Assembly (NCBI GenBank): GCA_016191785.1
Contig: JACPVJ010000016.1
Span: forward strand, 1-64,000
Source: Myxococcales bacterium
GTDB taxonomy: Bacteria; Myxococcota_A; Polyangia; Polyangiales; Polyangiaceae
Direction: 5' to 3'
Length of the DNA stretch: 64,000 nt
Part shown: piece after piece, positions 24,436 to 32,629 of the stretch
How positions within the stretch are numbered: the stretch's first letter is position 1
Layout: each line of letters starts with the position of its first letter
Notes under the pieces: generated by a model
The model's input: the letters and a program-made list of their open reading frames with translations, nothing else
What the model was told of the DNA's origin: nothing
The model's database searches: none
Program-made: the position numbers and the translations under genes

Positions 24436-26082
24436 CTACGACCGCGAGGTCTTCGAGAGCAGCACTTCCACCACCGGTCTCGCCCCGGACAGGGCGGTGA
24501 CGCTCCGCCGCGCGGCCCGGCGCACCTCGTCCTCGAGGTCGACGCCTCGCCACCCGCGGACCCGGGCCAGGGCTGCCAGCACGTCGCGTGCGACGCCCCG
24601 CAGCGCCGTGTCGCTGCCGTCCACCGCGGGCACGCCGCGCGCCGAGACGACGGGCGGCTCGGTCACCTCGCCGCGGTCGTCGATCGTCACGCTCACGCAC
24701 AAGAGCCCGGACCGCCCCAGCTCTGCCCGGCGCTTGAGGTCGTCACCGGCCAGGGGCTCGCCGCCGAGATCCACCGCCACCCGTCCCGACGGGGCGCGAT
24801 CGCCCGAAGTCAGCCCGTGCGCTCGCGAGTAGTGCACGGTCTGCCCGTTCTCGATCACCCGGGTCTGGTCCACGCCTGCGTCGCGTGCGAGCTCGGCGTG
24901 CCGGAGCAGGTGGGACAGGGTTCCGTGAATCGGGACGAACGCCCGGGGCGAGGTCAGCTCGATCATCCGACGCTGCTCGGTGCGGCCTGCGTGGCCGCTG
25001 GTGTGCACGTCGGGGTCGGTGCCCCGGTGGTGCAGCCTGAGCCCGCGCCGCATGAGGTCGTTCATCAGCCCGAGCACGGGTCGCTCGTTCCCCGGGATCA
25101 CCCGGGACGAGAACACCACGCTGTCGCCCTCGTCGAGGGACAGGTGCGGGTGCACCCCGGCCGCCAGCCGGCTCATGGCGCTGTTCGGCTCCGCCTGGGT
25201 GCCCCCGGCCAGGACCAGCAAGCGCTCGCGCGGCACCGCCGCGATGTCCTCGGGCGCCACCACCAGGTTGCTGGGCCAGCGCAGGTGGCCCAGTGCCGAA
25301 GCGATCTCGCGTTGCGACTGCAGGCTGCGGCCGAGCAGTGCCAGCTTGCGACCGCTCTGCGCCGCGATCTCGCCCAGCAAGATCAGTCGCTGCACGTTAC
25401 TGGCGAACAGCGCCACGATCACCCGCCCGGGGGCCCCGGCCACGATCCGAGAGAGCGCTGCGCCCACGCCACGCTCCGACCCCGGGCGCTCTTCGGTGTC
25501 GATGTTCGTGCTGTCGCTCAGCAGGACCTCGACGCCCCTGGCGCCCAGGGCTGCGAGGCGCGTCTCGTCGGTGGGCTGGCCGTCGGGCGGGTCCGAGTCG
25601 AAGGTGAAGTCCCCCGTGTGGACCACGTACCCTTCCGCGGTCCCGATGCACAGCGCGCTGGCTTCGACGATCGAGTGCGACACTCGGAGCGTCTCCACCT
25701 CGAAGGGGCCCACGCGGATGACCGACCCGGCCGGCACTTCATGGAGGTCCAGGTCGCCCGCGCGAAACTCGTGCTCCGACAGCCGGCGCTTGGCCAGGGC
25801 GAGCGCGTGCGGCGGCCCGTAGACCGGTACGTCGATCCGAGCGAGCAGGTAGGGCAGCGCGCCGATGTGGTCTTCGTGACCGTGGGTCAAAAACACGCCG
25901 GCGACGCGATCGGCGTGCTCTTCGAGCCAGGTGAAGTCCGGATGGATCACGTCCACCCCGAGGTCGTCGCTCGGGAAGCAGGTCCCGGCGTCCACCACCA
26001 GGATGCCGTCGGGCTGTTCCAGGGCCAGGCAGTTCATGCCGATTTCGCCCAGGCCCCCCAAGGGCACGATGCGCAAGGTCAA
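24436..26082 (-). CDS. rnj: Ribonuclease J
   Basis: 548 residues. The metallo-beta-lactamase core carries THGHEDH (residues 66-72), VHTGDF, LLSDSTN and the beta-CASP motif HTSGHAG, ending in the RNase J C-terminal domain. It degrades and matures RNA with 5'-exo and endonuclease activity. The start codon is TTG at 26082, with GGAG about 12 bases upstream. TAGGCT (26107-26102) is a possible -10. The next gene downstream, a periplasmic phosphatase, is unrelated in function. Confidence 0.93.
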   Translation of the reverse strand: MTLRIVPLGGLGEIGMNCLALEQPDGILVVDAGTCFPSDDLGVDVIHPDFTWLEEHADRVAGVFLTHGHEDHIGALPYLLARIDVPVYGPPHALALAKRRLSEHEFRAGDLDLHEVPAGSVIRVGPFEVETLRVSHSIVEASALCIGTAEGYVVHTGDFTFDSDPPDGQPTDETRLAALGARGVEVLLSDSTNIDTEERPGSERGVGAALSRIVAGAPGRVIVALFASNVQRLILLGEIAAQSGRKLALLGRSLQSQREIASALGHLRWPSNLVVAPEDIAAVPRERLLVLAGGTQAEPNSAMSRLAAGVHPHLSLDEGDSVVFSSRVIPGNERPVLGLMNDLMRRGLRLHHRGTDPDVHTSGHAGRTEQRRMIELTSPRAFVPIHGTLSHLLRHAELARDAGVDQTRVIENGQTVHYSRAHGLTSGDRAPSGRVAVDLGGEPLAGDDLKRRAELGRSGLLCVSVTIDDRGEVTEPPVVSARGVPAVDGSDTALRGVARDVLAALARVRGWRGVDLEDEVRRAARRSVTALSGARPVVEVLLSKTSRS

Positions 26083-26158
26083 GCGAAGTTCTCCGGACGA
26101 GAGCCTAGCCGTTCTGCCCGGTCGGGACTACGTTCCGCCCGCCCAGCCCGGAGGAACC

Positions 26159-26590
26159 GTGAGCGTCAAGAGTGTCTCGCCCCAGGAAACCCAGAGCATG
26201 CTCGAAGCCGGCGCCGTCTATGTCGACGTGCGCAGCGAGCCCGAATTCGAAGCCGGCCACCCACCGGGCTCGTTCAACGTGCCGCTGCTCCACGCGGGGG
26301 GCGCCGGCTTGGTGCCGAATCCCGAGTTCATCGAGGTGATGCAGCGCTGCTTCGGCAAGGGTGAGAAGCTGGTCATGGGCTGTCGCTCGGGTCAGCGTTC
26401 GCTGCGCGCCGCCGAGATGCTGCTCGACGCCGGGTACTCCGACGTCTCCAACCTGTTCACGGGTTGGGAGGGGAGCCGCGACGCGTTCGGTCGCATGACT
26501 CCCGGCTGGCGCGCCGAGGGCCTGCCTGTCGGGCTGGGCAAGCCCGCCGGCTATCGCTACGACGACGCCAAGCAGCGCCAGCCGAAGTAG
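26159..26590 (+). CDS. Single-domain rhodanese
   Basis: 143 residues, start GTG 26159 with GAGGA eight bases before. The rhodanese fold is complete: VDVRSEPEFEAGHPPGSFNVPL and the catalytic loop CRSGQRS, where Cys takes the sulfane sulfur. The C-terminal extension (PGWRAEGLPVGLGKPAGYRYDDAKQRQPK) is typical of plant-type senescence-associated rhodanese relatives. It diverges from RNase J. Substrate and partner are unknown. Confidence 0.85.
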   Translation: MSVKSVSPQETQSMLEAGAVYVDVRSEPEFEAGHPPGSFNVPLLHAGGAGLVPNPEFIEVMQRCFGKGEKLVMGCRSGQRSLRAAEMLLDAGYSDVSNLFTGWEGSRDAFGRMTPGWRAEGLPVGLGKPAGYRYDDAKQRQPK

Positions 26591-26611
26591 CTCAGGGCTG
26601 CGCGGCCGAGC

Positions 26612-27187
26612 TCACGCGTGGTCGGGGCGCGGTACGACGTCTTCCGTGGCCAGTGGCCCTTCGCGCGTCAGCGCCCAGAAGTCACCGAGCGGCACGAGCA
26701 GGCTGCCCAGGCGGAACACCTCCCAGCCCAAGAGCAGGTCGCTCTGGCCCGGGTTCACGCTCACCAGCGGGCAGAAGCCCGCGCGCGCCGGGAAGTCCAA
26801 GAAGCGATTCCCGGCCACGCGATAGTCGAGGTAGTGCCCGCCGCTCCAGCCCCGCGGGAAGCGCTGGCCCGCTGCGGAGCGCACCTCGTAGTGCCCGAAG
26901 GTGAGCGGCTTGCCGCGCCCGTCGCGCTTGGGCGCCGGCGGCGCGTCCCAGCCGGTCTGTTCGACCTTCACGTTCCACCCGCGCAGGCACCCGCGCGCGC
27001 GGTCGCGGTGGAACGTCTTGCGGAACGACCGCCAGAGCAGCCGGTGGAAGAGCGCCGGCATCGACAGGTCCACGCCGGTGTAGCTCGTGTCCGCGAGTGC
27101 TTCGAGGTCGAGCGGCGAGCCGCGGGCCACGATCGCGTGCCGCTCTTCGTTCGACATCGCGATCAGGTCGTCGAGCGTCGTGGCCAT
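26612..27187 (-). CDS. Protein of unknown function
   Basis: 191 residues, no signal peptide. The N-terminal part is helical and charged; the central LFHRLLWRSFRKTFHRDRARGCL is basic, and the C-terminal half is aromatic- and Gly-rich (SGGHYLDYRVAGNRFLDFP), consistent with a compact beta-sheet. I do not recognise the family. TAGAGT ends nine bases before the ATG and there is no Shine-Dalgarno. It diverges from the FAD-dependent oxidoreductase at 27269 and may share its control region. Confidence 0.65.
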   Translation of the reverse strand: MATTLDDLIAMSNEERHAIVARGSPLDLEALADTSYTGVDLSMPALFHRLLWRSFRKTFHRDRARGCLRGWNVKVEQTGWDAPPAPKRDGRGKPLTFGHYEVRSAAGQRFPRGWSGGHYLDYRVAGNRFLDFPARAGFCPLVSVNPGQSDLLLGWEVFRLGSLLVPLGDFWALTREGPLATEDVVPRPDHA

Positions 27188-27196
27188 CGCGGCCGG

Positions 27197-27202
27197 ACTC
27201 TA
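27197..27202 (-). promoter_or_regulatory. Putative -10 (TAGAGT) nine bases before ATG 27187
   Basis: TAGAGT on the reverse strand ends nine bases before the start. No purine-rich ribosome-binding site intervenes. Confidence 0.45.
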
Positions 27203-27230
27203 CACCTTTTGCCTCGACCACTCTTCCTGA

Positions 27231-27252
27231 TTGACCTCACGGGCTCGGTCAA
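27231..27252 (+). promoter_or_regulatory. TTGACC-N10-GGTCAA dyad overlapping a -35
   Basis: Perfect 6-bp arms TTGACC (27231-27236) and GGTCAA (27247-27252). TTGACC also serves as a -35, with GAACAT at 27255-27260 eighteen bases downstream as a weak -10; that hexamer ends eight bases before GTG 27269. A regulator bound here would cover the -35, so repression is the simpler reading. Confidence 0.5.
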
Positions 27253-27268
27253 TGGAACATCTTGCGCC

Positions 27269-28882
27269 GTGGCGCGACGCAAGGTCTTGATCTTGGGCGG
27301 TGGGCTCTCGGCACTCTCGGCGGGGGTGCACCTCTTGCAGGAAGGCGGGGCGGCCGCCTTCGATGTCACGGTGCTGTGCATGGAGCACCGTCTCGGTGGC
27401 AAGGCCGCGAGCTGGCGGCTGCCCGACGGGCGCTACATGGAGATCGGGTTCCACGGGGTGTTCGGCTACTACCGCGCGATCCAGACGCTGCTCGCGCGGG
27501 CCGGTCATCCGGTGACGGATCCGCGCTGGTTCACCCCCAACGACGGGGTGCACTTGATGTACGAAGCCGGGGCTCGGGCGGTCAACCGGCTGGACATCCC
27601 CGACGGCCCGCTGGACGTAGCGGCGCTCTTCGACGGCGGCTTCATTGGCTACAAGGGGATGAGCTTCACCGAGAAGCTCGCGGCTGCGACCTGGCTGGCC
27701 AAGACCGGCGCCCAGCTGCTCTTGGGAGAGGTGCCCCCCGAGATCGACGAGCACGCGTTCACCGCCTGGTGCGTCGACACGGGGCTCGACATCGAGCTCA
27801 CGCGGAAGAGCTGGTTCAGGTACGTGCTCGATCTGGCCTTCAACTTCCCCGCCGAGGGCTCGGCCTACGTGGGAATGTACGGCTTCCAGCGGTTGATGAG
27901 CCCCGACAACTCGACCGTGCACTACCTGAATGGTCCGCTCAGCGAGGTGATCGTCGCGCCGATTGCTCAACTGTTCGTCTCGCTCGGCGGCAAGATCGAG
28001 TTCTGCACCAAGGCCACGCGCATCGAGCTCGATCCGGCGACCCGCCTGGTGACCGAGATCGGGACGCGGGCGATGGCGACCGCACAGCCCATCGCCGGCG
28101 TCGTGGATCACGTCACACCGGTGCCCCTCGGCGGGGGCTACTCCCTGGACGAGAGCCCCTACCCGGTGGGTGATCCGGCACCGGCGTCGGGCGCGCCAGA
28201 GCGCACCTGGCGGCGGGGGGCAGATTTCGACGACGTGATCTCGGCGTTGCCGGTCGACAGCCTGCGCACGCTGCTCGGCACCACCTCGCGCTTCGACGAG
28301 GCCGTGCTCGACGTGCCCGAGCTCCGGGCGACCTGGGGGCTCCGCAGCGTGGCCTCGCTGTCGCTTCGCGTGTGGCTGCCGAAGAAGGTGATGCCCACCG
28401 ACTACACGACGGTGGTGATGGGCACGCCTCAGCCCTGTGCCACGGTCATCGACTACACCAACCGCGTCACGGAGCTCACGAATGGCACTTGGGGCTCGGT
28501 CGTCGAGTTCGAGGGGCAAGAGGGCCTGCACGCCGGGCTCTCGGATCGGGCGATCGTGCGCGAGACGCTCCGGTCGTTCGTCGACCTGCCGTTCGTGGAC
28601 AGGACCAAGATCGACGTGGATCAGGTGCTCGCCCAGACCCACGGAAACCAGTGGTCGTTCCGGCGCAACACCGCCCAGCACTTGCGCTACCTGCTGATGG
28701 AGCCCGGCCACTGGAAATACCGCCCCCGGCAGGACGTACGCCCGTACGCGAACCTGACGCTCACCGGGGACTGGATGGCCGGCACCCAGCCCACGGCGAG
28801 CATGGAGGCGGCGGTGCGCACCGGCCGCGTGGCGGCTACGCTGCTCCGAGCCGACTCGGGGCTGCCGGCGCCGGTGGCGTGA
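27269..28882 (+). CDS. FAD-dependent oxidoreductase, phytoene-desaturase/amine-oxidase superfamily
   Basis: 537 residues from GTG 27269. The N-terminal dinucleotide-binding motif VLILGGGLSALSAGVHL and MEHRLGGKAASW fit the superfamily of plant-type phytoene and zeta-carotene desaturases and hydroxysqualene dehydroxylase; the C-terminal FAD-contacting segment NLTLTGDWMAGTQPTASMEAAV is also present. It is longer than CrtI-type desaturases and has an insertion around residues 270-310. The substrate is unknown; a carotenoid or other isoprenoid is plausible. Upstream and downstream genes do not give a carotenoid cluster. Confidence 0.8.
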   Translation: MARRKVLILGGGLSALSAGVHLLQEGGAAAFDVTVLCMEHRLGGKAASWRLPDGRYMEIGFHGVFGYYRAIQTLLARAGHPVTDPRWFTPNDGVHLMYEAGARAVNRLDIPDGPLDVAALFDGGFIGYKGMSFTEKLAAATWLAKTGAQLLLGEVPPEIDEHAFTAWCVDTGLDIELTRKSWFRYVLDLAFNFPAEGSAYVGMYGFQRLMSPDNSTVHYLNGPLSEVIVAPIAQLFVSLGGKIEFCTKATRIELDPATRLVTEIGTRAMATAQPIAGVVDHVTPVPLGGGYSLDESPYPVGDPAPASGAPERTWRRGADFDDVISALPVDSLRTLLGTTSRFDEAVLDVPELRATWGLRSVASLSLRVWLPKKVMPTDYTTVVMGTPQPCATVIDYTNRVTELTNGTWGSVVEFEGQEGLHAGLSDRAIVRETLRSFVDLPFVDRTKIDVDQVLAQTHGNQWSFRRNTAQHLRYLLMEPGHWKYRPRQDVRPYANLTLTGDWMAGTQPTASMEAAVRTGRVAATLLRADSGLPAPVA

Positions 28883-28885
28883 AGC

Positions 28886-29449
28886 CTAGCGCTGGAGCCA
28901 GCTGACCTTGAACCGCCAGCGCGTGGGGCTCACCCGCTCGGCGCTGGTGCGGTAGGGCGTGCGGCCCAGCATGGCGATGATGGTATCGCTCCAACCCGAG
29001 ATCAGCGCCGGGATCCCCGGGGGCAGATCGGGATCGTCGAGCTCACCGATCAGGTGGTCGTCGCGCTCTTCGACCACCGTGAAGGTGCCGAGCGTCGTCT
29101 GGCGCGACCACACGCTCGCTGCGCGGTTGAAGACCAAGGCCGGCGTGGCGAACTTCAAGAACACCCGATAGATGACGTGGATCTGGTAGCGCGCCGCCAT
29201 GCCCCCGAGCTCTCGCAGCTCGTCCTCCGAGCTCTGGACGGCGGTGCAGAAGGCCTGCATCAGCTGGTGCAGGTGGCGGCGCGGGTACCACGAGCTTGCG
29301 TAGATCTCCCCCCGGTAGAACGACCGAGCCTCATCCGGCATGGCGTTCTCGACGCGACGCCAGAGGTCGCTCTTCTCGCGCTGGAGCGGCGCGACGTACG
29401 ACAGCAAGGTGTAGCCCTTGACCTCCCCGGTGTGCGCGTCCGTCGCCAT
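28886..29449 (-). CDS. Protein of unknown function, possible myxobacterial paralogous family
   Basis: 187 residues. The central segment FYRGEIYASSWYPRRHLHQLMQAFCTAV followed by a helical LGGMAARYQIHVIYRVFLKFATPALVFNRAASVW resembles a family of about 180-residue proteins expanded in myxobacteria (from memory, DUF2378-like; unverified). No signal peptide or catalytic motif. It starts two bases after the 3-hydroxyacyl-CoA dehydrogenase stop and is the last gene of a three-gene operon. Confidence 0.6.
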   Translation of the reverse strand: MATDAHTGEVKGYTLLSYVAPLQREKSDLWRRVENAMPDEARSFYRGEIYASSWYPRRHLHQLMQAFCTAVQSSEDELRELGGMAARYQIHVIYRVFLKFATPALVFNRAASVWSRQTTLGTFTVVEERDDHLIGELDDPDLPPGIPALISGWSDTIIAMLGRTPYRTSAERVSPTRWRFKVSWLQR

Positions 29450-29451
29450 CG

Positions 29452-30333
29452 TCACTCTGCCGGACGCGGCCCTTCGTCGGTCCAGCGGTAGAAGCCGAGG
29501 CCGACCTTCTTGCCGAGCCGGCCGGCCCGCACCATCTGGCGCAAGAGGGCCGGAGGGCGGAACTGCTCGCCCAGCTCTCGGTGCAGGTGGTCGAGGATCG
29601 CGAGCCGGACGTCGAGCCCCACCAGATCGGTGAGCTCGAGCGGCCCCATCGGATGGCGGTAGCCGAGCTTCATGGCGCGGTCGATGTCCTCGGCGCTGGC
29701 GACCCCGGCCTCGAGCATGCGTATCGCCTCGGCACCCAGGATCACGCCCAGCCGGCTGGTGGCGAACCCCGGGAAGTCCTGGACCACGATCGCGTCTTTC
29801 CCGAGCTCGAGGGCCAGGGCCCGCGCGCGGTCGACCGTCGAGTCGCTGGTGGAGAGCCCGCGCACGATCTCGAGCAACGGCATGACCGGCGGAGGGTTGA
29901 AGAAATGCAGCCCGACGATCCGATCGGGCACGCCCGCGCGCTGGCCAATCTCGGTGATCGACAGGCTCGAGGTGTTCGAGCCCAAGAGCGCCTCCGCCGG
30001 GGAAAGCTCGCGGATCTCGCCGAACAGCTTCACCTTCAAGTCCATCGACTCGGGGGCGGCCTCGATCACCACGGCTGCGCCCCCGCAAGCCGTCGAAAGG
30101 TCGCTGGTGGGCGCCAGGCGGGCGAGGGTGGAGGCCTTGTCCCCCTCGGTCAGCTTGCCCTTGGCAACCAAACGGTCGAGCTGCGCGGTCACGTCGCCGA
30201 TGGCTCGCTCGACCTGGGCCGTGGACACGTCGAACAGCCGCGCCTCGAGCCCCCGCTGGGCGGCCAGCTGCGCGATGCCGCGCCCCATGGTGCCAGCTCC
30301 GATGACTGCGAGGGTCGAGAACGGCTCGGTCAT
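29452..30333 (-). CDS. 3-hydroxyacyl-CoA (3-hydroxybutyryl-CoA) dehydrogenase
   Basis: 293 residues with the NAD-binding motif VIGAGTMGRGIAQ, the catalytic pair region SNTSSLSITEI and LHFFNPPPVMPLLEIV, and the dimerisation helices with GYRHPMGPLELTDLVGLD. The length fits single-function 3-hydroxybutyryl-CoA dehydrogenases (about 285). It interconverts acetoacetyl-CoA and 3-hydroxybutyryl-CoA and would follow the thiolase at 21293. The ATG at 30333 is preferred to an in-frame one 45 bases upstream because the Rossmann strand begins seven residues later. Confidence 0.92.
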   Translation of the reverse strand: MTEPFSTLAVIGAGTMGRGIAQLAAQRGLEARLFDVSTAQVERAIGDVTAQLDRLVAKGKLTEGDKASTLARLAPTSDLSTACGGAAVVIEAAPESMDLKVKLFGEIRELSPAEALLGSNTSSLSITEIGQRAGVPDRIVGLHFFNPPPVMPLLEIVRGLSTSDSTVDRARALALELGKDAIVVQDFPGFATSRLGVILGAEAIRMLEAGVASAEDIDRAMKLGYRHPMGPLELTDLVGLDVRLAILDHLHRELGEQFRPPALLRQMVRAGRLGKKVGLGFYRWTDEGPRPAE

Positions 30334-30340
30334 GGCTCGA

Positions 30341-31048
30341 TCACAGGGCGTAGGCTCGGCCGGCGAGCTCGTCGCCACACGTCACGCACTTCTTGGGCGT
30401 GTGGTCGCGGTGGTAGACCTGCGCGCACGTCGGGCAAAGCCGCGCGTCCCGCTCGAAGGAAATGGCCGTGTCGCTCTCGGCGCAGTGCCGGCCGGCGATC
30501 TGGAGGTTCTCGACCAAGACCAGCTCCCCGTCGCCGTCCTTGGGCTCCGGGAGGCCGTCCGACTGGCTTCCCTTGACGTCCATCGCGTCGGGCACCCGCT
30601 CCACGGCCTCTTTGAGGATCCAGGCCGCCGCCAGCGGATGGGTCGAGAGCGGCACCGACAGCACCAGGTCGTCCCCCTCGAGACGCAGCGCCTTGTTCTC
30701 GATACTCACCCGCTTCAGATCGCACCAGGCGATGCGGGTGAGCTCCGACCCCTTCTCGATGGCCACGCCGACCGGGCCGACGCGGATCGGATCGGCGCTC
30801 GTGTCACTGAACCAGAGCGCGATGCCCAAGGTGACGGCGCCGCCCGCGACCAGGTACTGCGCCCAAGGCAGCGCCGGGTTTCGAACCCACTGCCCGTACA
30901 CACCGGCACCCAGCGCGAGGGCGCCGGCCATGCCGCCGACGCCGGAATACAGCGAGCTCTGGCCCTGAGAGGGCGCGAAACGGCGCTCTTTGCGCTCGAC
31001 CTTCTCGCGCTTGCGGCTCTTCTTCGAAACTTTCTTGTTCTCGGCCAT
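30341..31048 (-). CDS. Membrane protein with C-terminal zinc-ribbon-like module
   Basis: 235 residues. A very basic N terminus (KKVSKKSRKREKVERKERR) precedes two hydrophobic segments (about 34-52 and 63-80), a beta-rich cytoplasmic domain (about 88-170) that reads like a PH-type domain, and a C-terminal CPTC-N12-CVTC pair that fits a small zinc ribbon. The function is unknown. The zinc ribbon at the far end suggests a structural or nucleic-acid-adjacent role. It is the first gene of the operon with the dehydrogenase (seven-base gap). Confidence 0.7.
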   Translation of the reverse strand: MAENKKVSKKSRKREKVERKERRFAPSQGQSSLYSGVGGMAGALALGAGVYGQWVRNPALPWAQYLVAGGAVTLGIALWFSDTSADPIRVGPVGVAIEKGSELTRIAWCDLKRVSIENKALRLEGDDLVLSVPLSTHPLAAAWILKEAVERVPDAMDVKGSQSDGLPEPKDGDGELVLVENLQIAGRHCAESDTAISFERDARLCPTCAQVYHRDHTPKKCVTCGDELAGRAYAL

Positions 31049-31139
31049 CGGGACGGGCGGCGGAGCCTAGTGCATGGGCGGCCGTTAGGTAAGATCTGGA
31101 GTTGCCAAGCCCCCCGGCGGGGCCAAAACTAGCGGCCTC

Positions 31140-31229
31140 GTGTCCTCGGTGCTGTTTCCGCTGGTGCTCTTCGCGCTCTACTTCGCCGTCCAGCTCTGGC
31201 TCTTGCCTCGGCTCGGGGTGCCCACCTGA
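31140..31229 (+). CDS. Candidate 29-residue single-pass membrane peptide
   Basis: A GTG-initiated frame encodes SSVLFPLVLFALYFAVQLW, a perfect single transmembrane span, followed by the short tail LLPRLGVPT. The other frames of this stretch give no credible protein. A TAAGAT hexamer at 31090-31095 could start a transcript near 31102 that would run through this frame into the gene at 31298. No clear Shine-Dalgarno is visible, so it is a candidate only. Confidence 0.4.
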   Translation: MSSVLFPLVLFALYFAVQLWLLPRLGVPT

Positions 31230-31297
31230 ATGGTCCCCGAGCCGCGTCGGTCGACGCGGAAGCCCGGCAGTCACGGCTGTGGGACGATGAAGCCCTA

Positions 31298-32620
31298 GTG
31301 CGACTCGGCCGACTGGTTCTGTACTCCCTGCCGCTCTCCACGGTGGTGGTGATCGCGTTCGCGCTGTTCGTGGTGGGCGCTCCGCGGGCCTACCACGGCG
31401 TTCGCTTGCACGGCGGCCCGACCGAGGGCGCTTCGCGGCTGTCGCTGCGGCTCTCGGCCGTCGAACGGTACACGGAGGTCGAAGCGCCGGCACGCCTCGA
31501 CGACCTGGTCGTCACCGCCCGGCTCGAGGACGGACGGGCGGCCAGCGCCCGAGTCGCCACCGACGAGCTCGGGACGGCGAACGTGGCCCTGGATCTCGGG
31601 GGCCCGATCCGTGGTCCGGTGGCGGTCGGCGTCACCAGCGCGCGCGGCGTTCTCGCCCGAGGCAACCTGTCCCTCGCGCCCGAGCGGTGGCTCGAGCGCT
31701 TGCGGGAGCGCGGCGGAGTGCTGCCGGGGCAGAGCAGCGGCGCGCTGGTGGTCCGCGCGGTCCCAGCCCGCGGCGCGTTTGCCATCCCGTTCGGCGATCC
31801 GCTGTCCATCGAGGTCAGCCGCGCCGGGGGGCCGGTGGTGGGCGCGCGCGTCAGTGTCGAGCTCGAGGGCGCGACCCTCGCCGGCGACGCGCGTCCCACC
31901 GATGCGCGGGGTCGAACCAGCGTCACGCTGGCGCCGGTGGACCACATCGCGTCGGTGATTCTCCGAGCAGCGACCGACGCGGGCGAAACCGGGACCTTCA
32001 CGGGTGCGCTACCGATCGCCGTGGGCGCGCTCCGGGCAACCCGGCAGGACGATCAGTTGCGTGTCGATTGCGCCATCGAGCGCGAGCTGGCGTACTTCGC
32101 GGTGATCACCGAGCGAGAGCGTCTACTCGGTGGCGTCGTGACGCTGAGCCCGAATGGTCGGGGCGGATCCGTCGGGCTGGCGCCGCTTCCCCCGCTTCCC
32201 CCAGGGCCCGTTTGGGCCGTGGTGTCCGGTGAGCCGGAGCTCGACTCGGCGTCCACCGTCGGTTGGCCCATCGCTGGCCCCTCCGACGGCGAGCCGCCGA
32301 AGGCGCGGGCCGTGCCCGATCGCCTTCTGCTCGATGGCCTCACGCTCGGGTTCGCCGCCGAGACGAAGCGCCGCCAAGAAGCGCGGCACGTGGCGCTGGG
32401 GTTCACCCTGCTGGCCGGGCTCCTGGCGGCGGCGCTCCTGGTGCGTGAGGGGCAGCGCTCGGCGTGCGAGCTCGACGAGCACCTGAAGGCAGCAGGGGCC
32501 GAGCCGAGTCAACGCCAAGAGCAGGCCAAGAAGCGCTGGCTCGGCCTGATCGTCGCGGTGCTGTGCGTCGGCATGGGGTTCGCGGTGCTCCTGCTCGTCG
32601 CGATGTACCGCATGGGATAG
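31298..32620 (+). CDS. Membrane protein with large extracytoplasmic beta domain, unknown function
   Basis: 440 residues from GTG 31298. One N-terminal membrane helix (about 9-28), a long extracytoplasmic beta-rich part (about 40-360) with two Ig-like stretches (for example LDDLVVTARLEDGRAASARV and GGPVVGARVSVELEGATL, then DARGRTSVTL, a bacterial Ig/macroglobulin-like pattern), and two C-terminal helices (about 367-387 and 415-435). Such Ig-like tandem domains fit envelope structural proteins. The family is not recognised. The stop overlaps the -10 of the following gene. Confidence 0.72.
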   Translation: MRLGRLVLYSLPLSTVVVIAFALFVVGAPRAYHGVRLHGGPTEGASRLSLRLSAVERYTEVEAPARLDDLVVTARLEDGRAASARVATDELGTANVALDLGGPIRGPVAVGVTSARGVLARGNLSLAPERWLERLRERGGVLPGQSSGALVVRAVPARGAFAIPFGDPLSIEVSRAGGPVVGARVSVELEGATLAGDARPTDARGRTSVTLAPVDHIASVILRAATDAGETGTFTGALPIAVGALRATRQDDQLRVDCAIERELAYFAVITERERLLGGVVTLSPNGRGGSVGLAPLPPLPPGPVWAVVSGEPELDSASTVGWPIAGPSDGEPPKARAVPDRLLLDGLTLGFAAETKRRQEARHVALGFTLLAGLLAAALLVREGQRSACELDEHLKAAGAEPSQRQEQAKKRWLGLIVAVLCVGMGFAVLLLVAMYRMG

Positions 32621-32623
32621 GCT
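32618..32623 (+). promoter_or_regulatory. Putative -10 (TAGGCT) six bases before GTG 32630
   Basis: TAGGCT includes the stop codon of the preceding gene and ends six bases before the GTG at 32630, with no Shine-Dalgarno. Confidence 0.5.
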
Positions 32624-32629
32624 CCCGGC

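Noticed and set aside
31102..31290. A 62-residue frame starting with TTG after TAAGAT
   Set aside because: The frame gives a Cys/Arg/Ser-rich non-protein-like sequence, whereas the overlapping 31140 frame gives a clean transmembrane helix.
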